64,000 nucleotides of DNA from Girardinichthys multiradiatus (GCF_021462225.1 NC_061815.1:47033873-47097872); one strand, 5' to 3'; shown: positions 34,919 through 46,061, counted from the first letter of the stretch. Numbers and translations: made by a program. The notes: generated from the letters alone by a model not told the origin.

Positions 34919-36896
34919 GCATATACACATGAATGGTGGTGTTTTGGTGCTGCTGGTTAATATAAGATGCTCGAGCCAAAATAGAATGTCAACTCCCGAC
35001 TCATTTTCTCTTTGTTTTATAATAGTAAAAACAGTTTTACAGTCTTACACACAGCGCGATGCCGCCTATGCTCCTAATACAAAGAAATGATGAAGCCTCG
35101 TAGCAAGAAGGTGAGGAAAAAAAATATTTTAATGTCGCTCCTGTAGATTTTTAAAATTTGTGTCACCCTCCTCTTTCTGTCCTTTCCTCGGCCTTATCCA
35201 TCTGCAGCCAAAAACTTCCAAACAGCTTCCAATAATCACAAAAAAAGGAAACTGATAAAGCCAGTGAGAACAGGAACTGTCAAGCGGTCAGTTATTTAAC
35301 CTGCCATGTGACAACAGCGTGAGGCACAGGGTCAAGCCTCGCTGTGGCAAGTCTCTAGAGATAAAGCCAGATCCCTGCAGCAGTTAGAAAATCCTGACAG
35401 AGACGACCAGCTAACACCATTAAGATAAACCCATTTGAGTCACTGCAGTCACTCCGCAAACAGAGAGAGGTGCTGCTGATGAAAAATACGGAAGACCAAA
35501 ATAGTGTCAGAATAGTATGATTTATAATAACAAAAAGATTACAGCTGGAAATAACATGACTTCCTGCAGAGAAACTTTTCGTTGGCTTTTATTTTAGTAA
35601 AAAAAATGTATAATGAATCATAAATGCAAAATGACAAGCATGCAGAAAGCCTCCAGGTTTATTTTCCTCCCCCCCCCGTGAGACTTCCGCAAATATTCTC
35701 TATATCACTGCACAACGTGGGTTGACAGCATGGCTTTGAGAAATACCACTGAGTTGTTAACGAAACATTCCAGAAAAACACAATAAGACATTTACTGGGA
35801 ATATTACATATTTGTCATGTCAAAACATCTTGTCCCATTTTAGAGTATAGATCCGAAACCTCAACATAAAGTACTTATACTGCAGATACTCCTCCAGGGG
35901 TTAGGCTCCAAATACAACATTTGTAAAAAGCAGAAACTGGATTAGTTAGACAAATGAATAGACAGATGAAAATCTGAAAAATATATCGTGGATGGACAAA
36001 CGGATAAATGGACAGTAAAATGTATGGATGGGACAGTTAATAAAAGCATGGATATACAAATATTTTACATACTCTATTTTATTTTCCCCTGATTCTCCAG
36101 ACAGAAGCATACTTTAAATCATGTTTTGTACTTTTCAGAATTATAGAAAGCCTGGATTTTTTTAATCTGAATATTTCTAGCAAACATATATCAACAAATG
36201 AACTCTTTCACACATTTGGTGGGTAAGTAGGGAATACCTCACAAACAGTACTGGCACATCATGGAGAGACAATTCTTTAAAAAAAAAAATGACCCAATGA
36301 ATCAGATTATATATATTTTTTTTTTTTACAAAATCTCAAGGTCTCTTTTTTTAAGCAAACTTAACGCAAACATTACTAGTCTATCATAAATGAAAATATT
36401 TTCTGCAGAAGCTTTACCATAAAATACTAATGATGGCAATTTTCTTTTCCCCAGTCCTCATCATGCTGCCAGCTGTCATCTACTCTATTTACAGCCTGCA
36501 AAAAAAGCTGTAAATACCAGAGGCGGTTAACAAGCCAGCAAAGACACCATCATTGACAGAAGGGCGTAGGGTCTGCCTCTACCTGTAACCCACAGTTGTG
36601 TCATTGTATTGATTGCTCATGTGTAAAGTTGGTGCCAAAACCACATTCGTTTACAGCACTCGGAGTGATTTCATGTTTTTCAGCCAAAATAGTTTAAAAT
36701 TGACCAATAAAAGTTGTAAATCAGAAGAAACTGAATATTAACGTAAGCTTCTGTGTGTGTGCCTGTGTGGATCAAAGTTAATGCCCACAACAACCCGCAA
36801 GTCCATGAACTCTACAGAGTGGGAATCCAGCAGTAGAGACCAATGAGTGTCAGAGAACCTAACAACAAAGCAATAGTTTATTTTAGATTTGCACAG
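34919..36896. other. Intronic sequence without recognised gene
   Basis: AT-rich with homopolymer runs (for example poly-C at 35669-35677, poly-T at 36317-36327). No exon or transposon recognised. Confidence 0.4.
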
Positions 36897-37330
36897 TGGG
36901 GCTGCACGATACTAGGACATTTTGGGATAATATTGGCAAATATCGCGATGACGATATTAGTTGCGATATATGTCTATTTTCTTCTTTCCTCTCTTTTTCA
37001 TCTGTGTATCCGTCACTCTGTGAGCTTTAGCATTTGGGCATCTGTGTCCAGTGTGAGCATCTGCTGCGTTGAGACTCTGTCCAGCTGGCTAAACATTGGC
37101 ATGTAAAATGAAGGTTCATCACACTTAGAATTTAATGGCCAACAATCAGTGCACACCAAACAGTCCTGATATTGCAGCGGCGATGTATTCGTGATGTGCT
37201 GTGCATCCTTAGCACAGCGCATCAGAATTCCCGTGAGTGCAATTTCACAATCGCAAAAAACTGTTTAGATGTCATATCTTCTAGGCTATTAAATATAACT
37301 CTACTTGCAAAATATATTTGGCCGGTTGTA
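36897..37330. repeat. Non-autonomous DNA-transposon-like dispersed repeat
   Basis: It starts with GTGGGGCTGCACGATACTAG and GCGATGACGATATTAGTTGC, a pattern I associate with a common fish interspersed repeat. A related fragment, reversed (CAATATTAGTGTAGGCAATA), is seen near 17482. The right end is not defined and no transposase is present. Confidence 0.4.
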
Positions 37331-38208
37331 CAGACTTTAACCGCCATTTTGCTCATACCTTATATAGACCAATATACTAAAACTCAGGGAGGATGAGAGA
37401 AAAAACGAATTAGTTAGGGCTGAGAATGTGTTAATTCAAAGTTGATTTTGTCATTGCAATAATCACCAATAATAATGCAATGAGATGTTTCCCTGACGTC
37501 CGACAGCCATAGCTTTTGTAATCTTTTTCAATGGAACTGTAAATTGTGCATAACATGCTTCCATTTCTGTGCATCACAACCAAAATAATATTGTTCAACA
37601 GGAGGCACTGGAGGCAAACACCCAATTAATAAAGAATACGATCATATTGCATGTAAACAAAGAAAGGTTTAGTGTCCTGCGGTTTAATTCAAACAATCTA
37701 CAACCGCATGCTCCTGTTTATTATTAGCGTGGCCTCTCGGGGGCCCTCTGTTTTGAACATGTCCCTGTTTCCCAGAACCTGATTTAAATTAAAGGGTCAT
37801 TAACAGGCTTCTGCAAAACTTGATGGCATGCTGGGGTGTCTTGGGCGGCAGAAGCAGATCTAAAACATGCAGGACCACTGAGGTATAACGCATAGGGTGA
37901 ATTTGAGGGCGTAAAGTTTGCGGCCCCCATCAAACCACGACGCGCACTCATGCATGCAGGTTAGATTCCTACGGTCGTTGCAGCTCCTGTTGTATGTTAA
38001 GTATATCCGATTATCTCAGATGATAAAGGGCTTAAAGCGGGATGCAGGCGCATGAAACAGGAACGAGCTGCATGGCAACAGTTGCACACAGAAACATTGT
38101 TAAATTGTTGCAGTGTCGTGATGTTGCAACAGACTAGCCAGAAATAAGCACTTCTGATTCCAATTTGTAGTACGATGTAATGAAAAAAAAAAAAAAAAGC
38201 CCACTGAC

Positions 38209-38277
38209 CTGTTGCGTCCGTTCAACCGGGTTCATCATCACAGCCTGCCGAAAGCGGTTATCCACATAAGACGCCAT
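38209..38277 (-). CDS. RAPGEF2: RAPGEF2 first coding exon (partial gene)
   Basis: RAPGEF2 (PDZ-GEF1) is a cytoplasmic, membrane-recruited guanine-nucleotide exchange factor for Rap1 and Rap2. Its cNMP-like, RasGEFN, PDZ, RA and RasGEF domains are all encoded further downstream, outside the window. This exon gives 23 codons: it starts MASYVDNRFRQAVMMN and continues PVERTQQ, then ends at a CAG/GTCAGT donor in phase 0. The start matches the well-known RAPGEF2 N-terminus (MASYVDN-FRQAV-NP-ERT) and not the RAPGEF6 paralogue, which begins differently. The ATG at 38277 lies at the edge of a CpG-rich stretch. Orientation, opposite to the SPMIP2-like gene and the same as ETFDH, agrees with human synteny. 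The protein continues beyond the left edge after a very long intron. Confidence 0.85.
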
Positions 38278-38900
38278 TGTCTTGGAAGGCGGCGTGTAGC
38301 GCAGTTTCTTATCCTTAAAACGGCTTTATAGGAACCCAGAGGCGAAATAAATGTAGAAATGTAGGCCTCGCTTTTGTTTTAGTTCATTCGTGTCGGATGT
38401 GCTCCGAAAGCTGCCGTATGAAGCTGGGAGTGCCCGAAGCCAGGCCACGACTGGAGCCAGACAACCGAGCGGTCTCCTCGGGGTGTCTGTCCCTCTCTGC
38501 TTCCCAAACAGAAACCTGCTGCCAACAGCAGCCCCCGCGGCCACTAATTATTAAAACTTGCTTTAATCAAGAAACACGGATCGAACAGTCTCTATTTGAG
38601 TTATTCTTCTAACTTTCAACCTGAAGTCCCGCCGTTGAAGCCAGTATTAGGTGAAGATATTTCTTGTGTCCTCAGCATTCTGCTAGCTACGGGACGAAAT
38701 TCCATTAAGGATCCGGTAAACAAAAAGGAAAGCAAACGGCTACAAACTAACCTGTCAGCAACAACATGGCGTCCATCACGGAAGGTCAAAACTGTTACAT
38801 TATACTGAGAAAATCCATTTTATTCGCGTTTCTAGACAGCTAGAAGTGAGAATAGGTACACCGCCGTTTGCCGTCTTCTGTTGTATGCCACCACCATGGT
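38278..38900. promoter_or_regulatory. CpG-rich RAPGEF2 5' region, possibly bidirectional promoter
   Basis: CpG dinucleotides are dense between 38278 and 38545 (GGCGGCGTGTAGCGCAG, CCGAAGCCAGGCCACGAC, CCCGCGG), unlike the AT-rich surroundings. A CAACATGGCG motif at 38763-38772 resembles a YY1 site and is followed by CACGGAAG, an ETS-like site. The next gene to the right points the other way, so the interval may serve both. Promoter function is inferred from composition and position. Confidence 0.5.
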
Positions 38901-39094
38901 GACTGACATGATCAAGTCAGAAGGGGTTAGAAACAGTACATCCTGATGAGATTTTCAAAATAAAGCTCTGCAGCCCTAAAGAGTTAATTATGCACATCCA
39001 ATTATTAATTGCGTTTTCAAAAGAATTAAGGCAAATATACGTAAATTTCACTGCAAATTGACCTCAAATAGAGTACACATGAAAGAGACAACTT

Positions 39095-39095
39095 G

Positions 39096-39126
<31 letters not shown>
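39095..39126. repeat. (TA)n microsatellite
   Basis: About 13 TA units with one interruption (TATGTATATA). Confidence 0.9.
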
Positions 39127-39254
39127 AAGGGTTTTCAAGTCGGTTGTCAACGTCGAATTCTTAGTTTTATTAATCTTAATTTGACAGTAAGGAAATTCTA
39201 TTTCCCCCAAACCTATTGACCTTTTTTCTTTTTCTTTTTTTTTTTTTACTTTAC

Positions 39255-39336
39255 ATGGATTTGGTAACACGGAGGAGGCTTATTATGGGCGAGTCCATTC
39301 AACAAAGGACGGAACGAAGGATGCAATGTAGGAAAG
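39255..39336 (+). CDS. SPMIP2: Candidate first coding exon of the SPMIP2-like gene
   Basis: An ATG frame starts MDLVTRRRLIMGESIQQR and ends in RKG at an AAAG/GTAATG donor after 82 bases, that is in phase 1. The next clear exon at 42496 needs exactly one preceding base to keep its frame, so the two fit. The ATG follows a long pyrimidine tract and is about 1 kb from the RAPGEF2 start on the opposite strand. I do not recognise the residues themselves, so identity and start remain uncertain. Confidence 0.35.
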
Positions 39337-40280
39337 GTAATGCTTTGGCACCACCAAGTGACTTTGTCAGGAATTGCATATTTAAATGCAATATGCACAA
39401 CTAAACGGTGAGTATATGGAAGAACAATGGCATATTTAATCCTAAAAAGTCCTATATATGTTTATTCTAACATATAAAAGAAGTGTTAAATAAGATTGTT
39501 AAGACTTTAAAAGCTCATCTTTAGATTTATATTTTTATTAATAAAGAAATTCCAGACATCGTTTAATTATTTTTGCTTCAATTAAAATAACAGTTTCACA
39601 CTATTCCTTTCTTACGAGAACTTTTGGGACTTTTAAAGGTTGTAAATATGCTCATCTTTCAAAAACTACTCCCTTTGATCTGTGAGTAATAATTAACCAT
39701 GCACAATAAAATGAATTGTTATGACATGGCATTTCTCGCCACATACAAATCTATTTGATTGAATAATATTACACACATTTAGATATGGGAATAGCTGAAC
39801 AGACAGAGCAGGTTTCCTGGTTGTAGAATGAAATTAGGCCTCAGGCAATGACACCATGACAACCACTGGTTGTATTACAACCAACCATGACCCCATGGGC
39901 AGAATATACCGCCGGGCTCATGTTGTCAGTCCAGCGGGGCCATTACAAAGCTCTTTCTAAGCTGCAGATATAATACGATAGAATTGATGCAGAACAGTAA
40001 CATAGCCTCAGAAGAGCCGCAGTACTGCCAGAGGATAATTTTCACAGGTAGGAAACCTAACTGACAATGTGCCTTTCTTGTGTTTCCTTCAGCTGGACAC
40101 AGTGCTTGGAGGGAAATTAGAAGCTAAAAAGTTTAAAAATCAAATCAAAGCAATTTTGATGTAGCTGCAAGGTGACATAGTTACTATGATAACTTCAAAT
40201 GTAATTAGTAAGAAATGATTCATTGCCATAAAGCTCCTTATTGGTTTAACTTTGCTTAAGTATTTTAAGCAACACATTTA

Positions 40281-40554
40281 AGATGTTCTCCCCGTGCATG
40301 TGTGGGTTCTCACCGGGTACTCCGGCTTCCTCCCACAGTCCAAAGACATGCCTGTTAGGTTAATTGGTAGCTCTAAATTGCCCTTAGGTGTATGAATGAG
40401 TGTGTGCATGGTTGTTTGTGTGTTGCCCTGCGATGGACTGGCGACCTGTCCAGGGTGTACCCCGCCTCTCGCCCATAGACTGCTGGAGATAGGCACCAGC
40501 TACCCCGTGACCCACTATGGAATAAGCGGTAGAAAATGACTGACTGACTGACAT
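40281..40554 (+). mobile_element. tRNA-derived SINE, 5'-truncated
   Basis: The body is CTCCCCGTGCATGTGTGGGT, then TTCCTCCCACAGTCCAAAG, GGTTAATTGG and GACCTGTCCAGGGTGTACCC, ending in a (TGAC)n tail at 40541-40552. The same body is present with its tRNA-like head at 47995-48350. The head is missing here. Confidence 0.75.
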
Positions 40555-40879
40555 TTAAGATGATTTGAAGACTCCATTATGCTGAATATCTGTATTTGTT
40601 TTACTCTATGTATTTCATCTGTATGTCATAAATGTTCTAGTGATCAGACTTTCCTTGTCTTAACCAAAACAGATAAATAACTGAAAGATATTTGCCACAT
40701 CTTCCGCTTTTGTTTTTTGTCACTCGTACTTGTTTCAGGTCATTTTTATTTCACACCAAGATAAACAAATACAAAAGGCAGTCTTGAAATGATGATTTCT
40801 TTTAAGGAGGGTAAAAAGATGTCTAACTAATGCCACTCAAGCTTGAATAGCCTATTTAAGGGCATGCTATCACATTTAA

Positions 40880-41290
40880 GTCAAGACTGGTAGAGAGCAA
40901 CATTTGTGGTTTCAGCAAGTCATCCAGGTCCTGAAGCACCAAAGTATCCCCTGACCACCACAGTACCACCACCATGTTTAACTGCTGGTACGATGGGGTT
41001 TTTTTTTTTTGTTAATGCCATTTTCTTTTTCTGCCAGATGCAACAGGACCGAAACATTTCCAGAACTTCTGCTTTTATCTTATCAGTCCACAGAAAATGT
41101 CCCCAAAAGTCTTGGGAATTATTAATATGTTGTTTGGCAAATGCGAGATAGATTTTTGTGTTCTTTTGGATCAGCAGTGGTTTTCACAATCAAACTCCCA
41201 TGGAAGACATTTTTGTTTCTTTCTTATTGTTGAATCATGAACTCTGACCACAACGGGGGCAACTGAGGCTTTAGATGCTCTGGGACAGGG
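40880..41290 (-). mobile_element. DNA-transposon relic
   Basis: The sequence contains CACCACCATGTTTAACTGCT, CTTATCAGTCCACAGAAAAT, GTCTTGGGAATTATTAATAT and CAGCAGTGGTTTTCAC in the order seen in a common fish Tc1-type element read in reverse. It is decayed, with no open frame on either strand and no clear ends. Confidence 0.5.
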
Positions 41291-41548
41291 GTCTGCAACC
41301 TGTATTTCCAGTGCCAGTGGCTCTTAATAATTTACCAAACATGATAAGAGAAAAGTGTTTTTAAATATAAAGCTAATAAAAGATGCTGAGATGTTAGGGT
41401 TCTGATTGTCTTTTGTGTTTGTATTCTGATCATTTCCGTGTTAAGTTCTTTTTCACTTTATTTCTCTGCGCTCGGTATTGTTAGTTGGTGTCTCCATATT
41501 AGTTCTTTAAACTTTGAGTTATTTTCTATTAGATCTAGTAAATACATT

Positions 41549-41900
41549 ATATTGCCAAAAGTATTTGTCTGTCTGCTTTTACATGTAGATGAACTTTGGT
41601 GATATCCTATTCTTAATCTTTACGATCCAGTTTGTTGATGGACCCACTGTTGCCAGCAATAACAACTTTTCTGTAAACCTCTTCCACAATGTTTAGGAGT
41701 GTGTTTGTAGTTAGATGAGAAAACCAGAGTTGCAGCCTCTGATCTAATTCATCCAAAAGTTGTTGAAAAAGGTTGAAGTCAGGACTCTGTGCAGTCCGGT
41801 CAAGTTTCTCCACACCAAACTTTATACACCTGCAACCATAGAAGTGATTGGAACACCAGAACTCATTGGTTTGATGGTGTGACCCAATACTTTTGGTATA
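41549..41900 (-). mobile_element. Internally deleted Tc1 element
   Basis: The ends are TATATTGCCAAAAGTATTT (41548-41566) and the inverse CCAATACTTTTGGTATA (41884-41900). On the minus strand an open frame at 41613-41813 gives LDRTAQSPDFNLFQQLLDEL and NTLLNIVEEVYRKVVIA, the C-terminal part of a Tc1 transposase. The catalytic Glu of the usual SPDLNPIEHLWDEL motif is replaced in SPDFNLFQQLLDEL. The 5' two-thirds of the gene are missing. Confidence 0.7.
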
Positions 41901-42495
41901 TTTCCCCGGGGTTTCTTGTATCTCTGTTCAGCTCTAGCTGTGTTAATTAGTCTCTCTCCCTCCGTTTTCCTGGTTTTCTTTTTACCATAGCTGCTCCTAA
42001 TTTCACCTAATTAGCTCTTCTGGTTTGCTTGTCATTTCCCCAACTCTGCCTCAGTATTTAAACTCTATGATTCTCATTGTTCCCCACTGGAGTTTAAAGT
42101 TGTTCTTCTCAGGACTCCATTCAACCGCCATGTTCTCCACTACACTGTCTCTCTGTTCCTTTTTGTTAGTTTGCTGTAGTTTTTAATTAAATCCTTATAT
42201 TTGGCATGCTGCTCCCAATGTTCTGTCTGTAATTTGGTCTTACAAACAACCCACCAAACATGACAATAAGTCAGTTTTCTTTTGTAATGTTTATACAACC
42301 TTTAACCTTTTGATTTAACTCTGAAACAACCTTTTTTTCTAAATTTTTCCCTTAATCAATGAAATCATCATTTAAAATCCTGTAGCTAATCTGCTTGTTT
42401 TATCTCATTTAGCTGAGGGCAACTACAGGCACCATTGATAACAATTCACAAGTGAAGAAGTATTTAGTTTCCTTACTCACAACGTCTCTCACCAG

Positions 42496-42725
42496 GTCCA
42501 GATGGAATTGGAGACTACAGGCCGAGATCGAATTATATCCCCCTGTACATCGGTGTGGGTTCCACTTCTCGCGAGGCCACAAGTGATCTGAGATATTTAT
42601 TCCGAGCTGCTCCTCAGGCCCCCCCACCTGTGCCCAGGCAGAGCTGTGTGGGCGAGGTGGGCTGGGGATGGCAGTATAACCAGCTGTTGAATGGAGATAG
42701 GCTGCTCAGCAACATGCAAATCAAG
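42496..42725 (+). CDS. SPMIP2: Coding exon of an SPMIP2/C4orf45-like gene
   Basis: The exon lies between a CTCTCACCAG acceptor and an AAG/GTATAA donor. It is open for 76 codons in a single frame, with phase 1 at entry and 0 at exit. The translation contains PDGIGDYRPRSNYIPLYIG, REATSDLRYLFRAAP and CVGEVGWGWQYNQLL. Several turns (GDYRP, DLRYL, VGE-GWG) are what I recall of the C4orf45/SPMIP2 family, a sperm microtubule inner protein. In human this gene sits next to RAPGEF2 in the opposite orientation, as here. No Met-to-stop frame covers it because it is an internal exon. Coding nature is strong; the name is an inference from synteny and remembered motifs. Confidence 0.62.
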
Positions 42726-42975
42726 GTATAAACATGACCTTGTGGAGCTCATTCTAATGAGCATGTTGAGGCAGAAACTTTGATGTGGGAAAAAAATCCC
42801 ACTCAACTTTATTGAGATAAAGAAATCAGAAATGATTTTCTCCATACTAAACAAATCATTTGATGCATAGGATTGGAAAATGGATTATTTATTAATTCTG
42901 GATACTGATGCATGTTTTATAATGATTGAAAAAAAAAAAAAACATAATTCAGTGTTTTCTTTTATTTTTTGACAG

Positions 42976-43038
42976 AAAACAGAGATAAGGCAAACACTGG
43001 AGGACAGAGTCACTCAGACGTTTCAGATGAACCAGCAG
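42976..43038 (+). CDS. SPMIP2: Next coding exon of the SPMIP2-like gene
   Basis: A TTTATTTTTTGACAG acceptor opens a 63-base exon of 21 codons, in the phase left by the preceding exon. It starts KTEIRQTLEDRVTQTFQ, continues MNQQ and ends at CAG/GTCACA. The ED-RVT(H/Q) segment is compatible with the same family. The intron between the two exons is only 250 bp. A 540-bp MITE starts about 50 bp downstream. The remaining C-terminal exon or exons are not securely identified. Confidence 0.52.
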
Positions 43039-43085
43039 GTCACAATTCTAATAGTTAAATGTATAAAAAATATACATGTATATTC

Positions 43086-43627
43086 ATTACTGGTCCAAAG
43101 TTTTAGAACGCCTTTCTCATTTAATGTTTTTCTTTGTGTTTATGATTATTTGTTCTATTTGTACGTAGATTATCACTGAAGGCCTCAAAACAGTGAATGA
43201 AAACATATGCAATTACGTAGCAAACTAATGCTGTAAAATAACTTTAAATATGTTTTCTATTTTAGATTCCTAAAAATGTCCGCCTTTGCTGTGATGACTG
43301 AAATATTAACCTTTGGCCGTCTTTCAATGAACCTCCGAGAAGAGTCTTTGGAAGAGTCTTTCAGGTGACCACCTCTAGAAGCTCATGGAGAGAACGTCAA
43401 GAGACCAAGGCAATTATCATAGCAAATGGTGGTTATTTTAAAGAATCTAAAATATAATATTATATAGTAATATAGTTATTTCACACTTTTTGTTTACTAT
43501 ATAATTACATGTGTGTTCATTCATAGCTTTGTAGCCTTTGGTGAGAATCTACAATGTAAATAGTCATGAAAATAAAGAGACAAATTAAGTGAGAAAGTGT
43601 AGCTAAATCTTTTGACCAGTAGTGTAC
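43086..43627. mobile_element. Tc1-derived palindromic MITE, copy 3
   Basis: The arms are TACTGGTCCAAAGTTTTAGA (left) and AAATCTTTTGACCAGTAGTG (right). The centre keeps AGGTGACCACCTCTAGAAGC and GCTCATGGAGAGAACG, which match the transposase C-terminus region of the 30-kb Tc1 element. It is followed at 43625-43652 by an AT dinucleotide tract. Confidence 0.65.
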
Positions 43628-44089
43628 ATATATATATATAGATATATATATCGATCTAAATATTCTAACATATGTCTGCTGTTTCAAATAAATAAGTGAA
43701 TGCATCTCAGGTTTGCATTGCACAGTGTTGAGCAAGCTGTGTTGTAAGTTACCTGCCTTCTCATCCATAATGCAACAGTTCCACTTTAACGAGAACACAC
43801 AGCACCTCAAGCCGTAGATGCAAAATCAGCCAGGATGAACTTGGACACACAGCCGGCAAACCGTCTGGAAGTCTTATTTCCATTTTCCATTTTTCTTTAT
43901 AGAAAAAATATTCATGAAATGCAATTACATTTATTTCCTGATTATTCCAATACATACGTTTTAGATAACTTACTTTAGCAATGGCTTAGTAGTAGCAGTG
44001 GATATCAATAAATTGCAATATAATAGAAAAGGTAACTTTTTATTTCAGTTATTGAAGTTCAACACAAAAAAAGTCATGCACTATAAAGA

Positions 44090-44417
44090 TTTAGTTGGCT
44101 TGATTGGCCAGCCAACTGGCCTTATCTAAATCCCACAGAGAATCTATGAAGTACTCACAAGAGGAAGATAAGAGGCACCAGAGCCAATATTGAAAATGAC
44201 TTAAAGGCCTCTATTAGCAACTCCGGCTTCCAGAACATCTCAGTAGAGCCCAGCTGATCGCCTTCATTCCATGCAGGAATTCATACTAAAGAAGCCCTGA
44301 CTATGTATACAGTGGAATGCATTTTCAGATGCCCAACATTTCTGTATTAAAAACCATTTCTATTGTTAGTCTTATGTACTTTTCAAGTTTTCTGAGCATT
44401 TGGGATTTTAATTTTTA
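44090..44417 (+). mobile_element. Tc1 3'-end relic
   Basis: Plus-strand remnants of a transposase C-terminus: GATTGGCCAGCCAACTGGCC corresponds to the DWPANSPDLNP region, CCCACAGAGAATCTATGA to PIENL, and the part near 44215-44290 to the final IASMP--IEAVI segment. Untranslated sequence CCCAACATTTCTGTATTAAA follows. It is related to the transposase at 6626-7630 but badly decayed. Confidence 0.55.
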
Positions 44418-44545
44418 TTTCCATCCATCCATCTATTGCCTATTCCCAGTAGCACAGCCTGTTGTGGGGGAGCTGGAGCCTGTCTCTAGCAGTCATTGGG
44501 TGAGAGGTGGGGTAAACCCTGAACAGGTCGCCAGTCCTTCACATT
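44418..44545 (-). mobile_element. SINE 3'-end fragment, antisense
   Basis: CCATCCATCCATCTATTGCC followed by GGAGCTGGAGCCTGTCTCTA and GAACAGGTCGCCAGTCC is the reverse complement of the 3' part of the SINE seen at 40281 and 47995. Confidence 0.65.
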
Positions 44546-44749
44546 TATTTTTTCATGTGTCCTGTCTTAGAATTTCAGGCGCACCATATTGCGAAGCAGG
44601 TTTTCTACATGTGCTACCTGCAATTCTAAAGTTTTTTTTAAATCTTATCTTATGTGATGGATCTGCTCAAAAAAGTCTAAGTTGGTGAACTGAAATGAGA
44701 AAAATATATATAAAAAATGAATAATTGTAAAAAAAATAAAGAGAATTGG

Positions 44750-46060
44750 CATGTACTTATGTATCCACCCCCTTGGCTATGAAGCCTCTATAAGATTCTG
44801 GAGCAACCAGCTACCTTAAAAAGTCACATAATTAGTGAGATGAAGTCCACCTGTGTGGCATCACACCTTGAAGACCAAGAGGCTCTCCAAACAAGTCAGA
44901 CACAAAGTTGCTGAGAACTCATGGTGGGGTTATAAAAAAATATCCAAATATTTGATGTCCCGCTGGAGCATCATCAGATCCATCATCTTCAAATGGAACC
45001 ACATGGTACCACAATGGTACCACAACAAACCTGCCAAGGGAGGGCCGGCCACCAAAACTCACAGACTGGGCAAGGAGGTCATTAATCAGAGAGGCAGAGA
45101 CCAAAGGTCTCCACAGCTGAGACTGGAGTATCTGTCCATGGGACCACAATGTGCCGTATACTCCTTATGGAAAAGTGGCCGGAAAAAAAGCCATTAATTA
45201 GTGTTAAAAATAAGAAAACACATTTTGAGTTTGCTGAAAGGCTTGTGGGCGACTCTCCAGATGTATGGAGAAAGGTGCTCTGTTTAGATGAGACTAAAAT
45301 GGAACATTTTGGCCGCCAAGGAAATCACTTTATCTGGCGCAAACCCAACACATCCAATCACCCCAAGAACATCATCTCCACAGTGGAACATAGTGGTGGC
45401 AGTATCATGCTGTGGGGATGTTTTTCAGCAACAGGGATTGGGAAACTGGTCCGAGTCGAGGGAAAGATGGATGGTGCTAAATACAGGGATATTCTGGGGG
45501 AAAACCTGTTAGTCTCCCTGTGATTTGAGGTTGGGATCAAGGTTCAGTTTCCAGCAGGATAATGATCCGAAGCAGACTGCTAAAGCAACAAATGAGTGGT
45601 TTAAGTGTAAACATTTAAATGTCTCGGAATTGCCTAGTCAAAGTCCAAACCTGAATCCAATTGAGAATTTGTGGTCAGACTTGAAGATCGAAAACCAGCC
45701 AACATAAAGGAGCTGGAGCAGGTTTGCCTTGAGGATTGGGCAAAAATCTCAGAGGCAAGATGTGGCAAGCTCATAGAGACTTATCCAAAGCAACTTCCAG
45801 CTGTAATTGCTGCAAAAGGTGGCTCTACAAAGTACTGACTTTAGGGGTATGAACAGTTATGCATGGTGATGATTTCTGTTATTTTGTCCTGCTTGTTGTT
45901 GATTATGATAACAGAAATAATACACCAGCAAAGTTGTAAGCATGTTCTGTAAATAAAAATGGAGAAAACTCTCGATCAATTTTAATTCCAGGTTATGAGG
46001 AAACAAAACATACAAATTGCCAGGGGGGGGGGGGGTGAATACTTTTGCAAGGCACTGTAT
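44750..46060 (+). mobile_element. Tc1 element, degraded
   Basis: The right end reads GGGTGAATACTTTTGCAAGG and finishes CACTGTA at 46060, a known Tc1-type terminal repeat. The left end (about 44745-44790, TGTACTTATGTATCCACCCC) is a weak inverse. A G homopolymer (46023-46034) lies just inside the right repeat. A broken transposase fills the centre. Confidence 0.65.
44925..45838 (+). pseudogene. Tc1 transposase pseudogene
   Basis: Pieces in several frames: KISKYLMSRWSIIRSIIFKW (helix-turn-helix), then KGGPATKTHRLGKEVINQRG. Next come LCLDETKMEHFGRQGNHFIW (first catalytic Asp), [38 protein letters not shown] (second Asp) and [17 protein letters not shown] (Glu). The final VIAAKGGSTKY-like end is degraded near 45800-45838. 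At least three frame changes and a stop at 45521 make it non-functional. Confidence 0.75.
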
Positions 46061-46061
46061 A

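Larger units (their letters stand above)
1..38208 (-). other. RAPGEF2: Presumed RAPGEF2 first coding intron (partial)
   Basis: The first coding exon of RAPGEF2 ends at 38209 with a GT donor on the minus strand, so transcription continues toward lower coordinates. I searched this stretch by eye for the expected second exon (which should start with the DLEIVYSYLHG-like region) and did not find it. The intron would therefore extend past the left edge. RAPGEF2 also has a very long first intron in mammals. The interval is AT-rich and full of transposons, which are listed separately. The intron status is an inference; the donor site is seen. Confidence 0.6.

Noticed and set aside
46023..46034. Poly-G run as a possible quadruplex
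   Set aside because: A single homopolymer inside a transposon end; it is likely simple slippage and has no partner runs.
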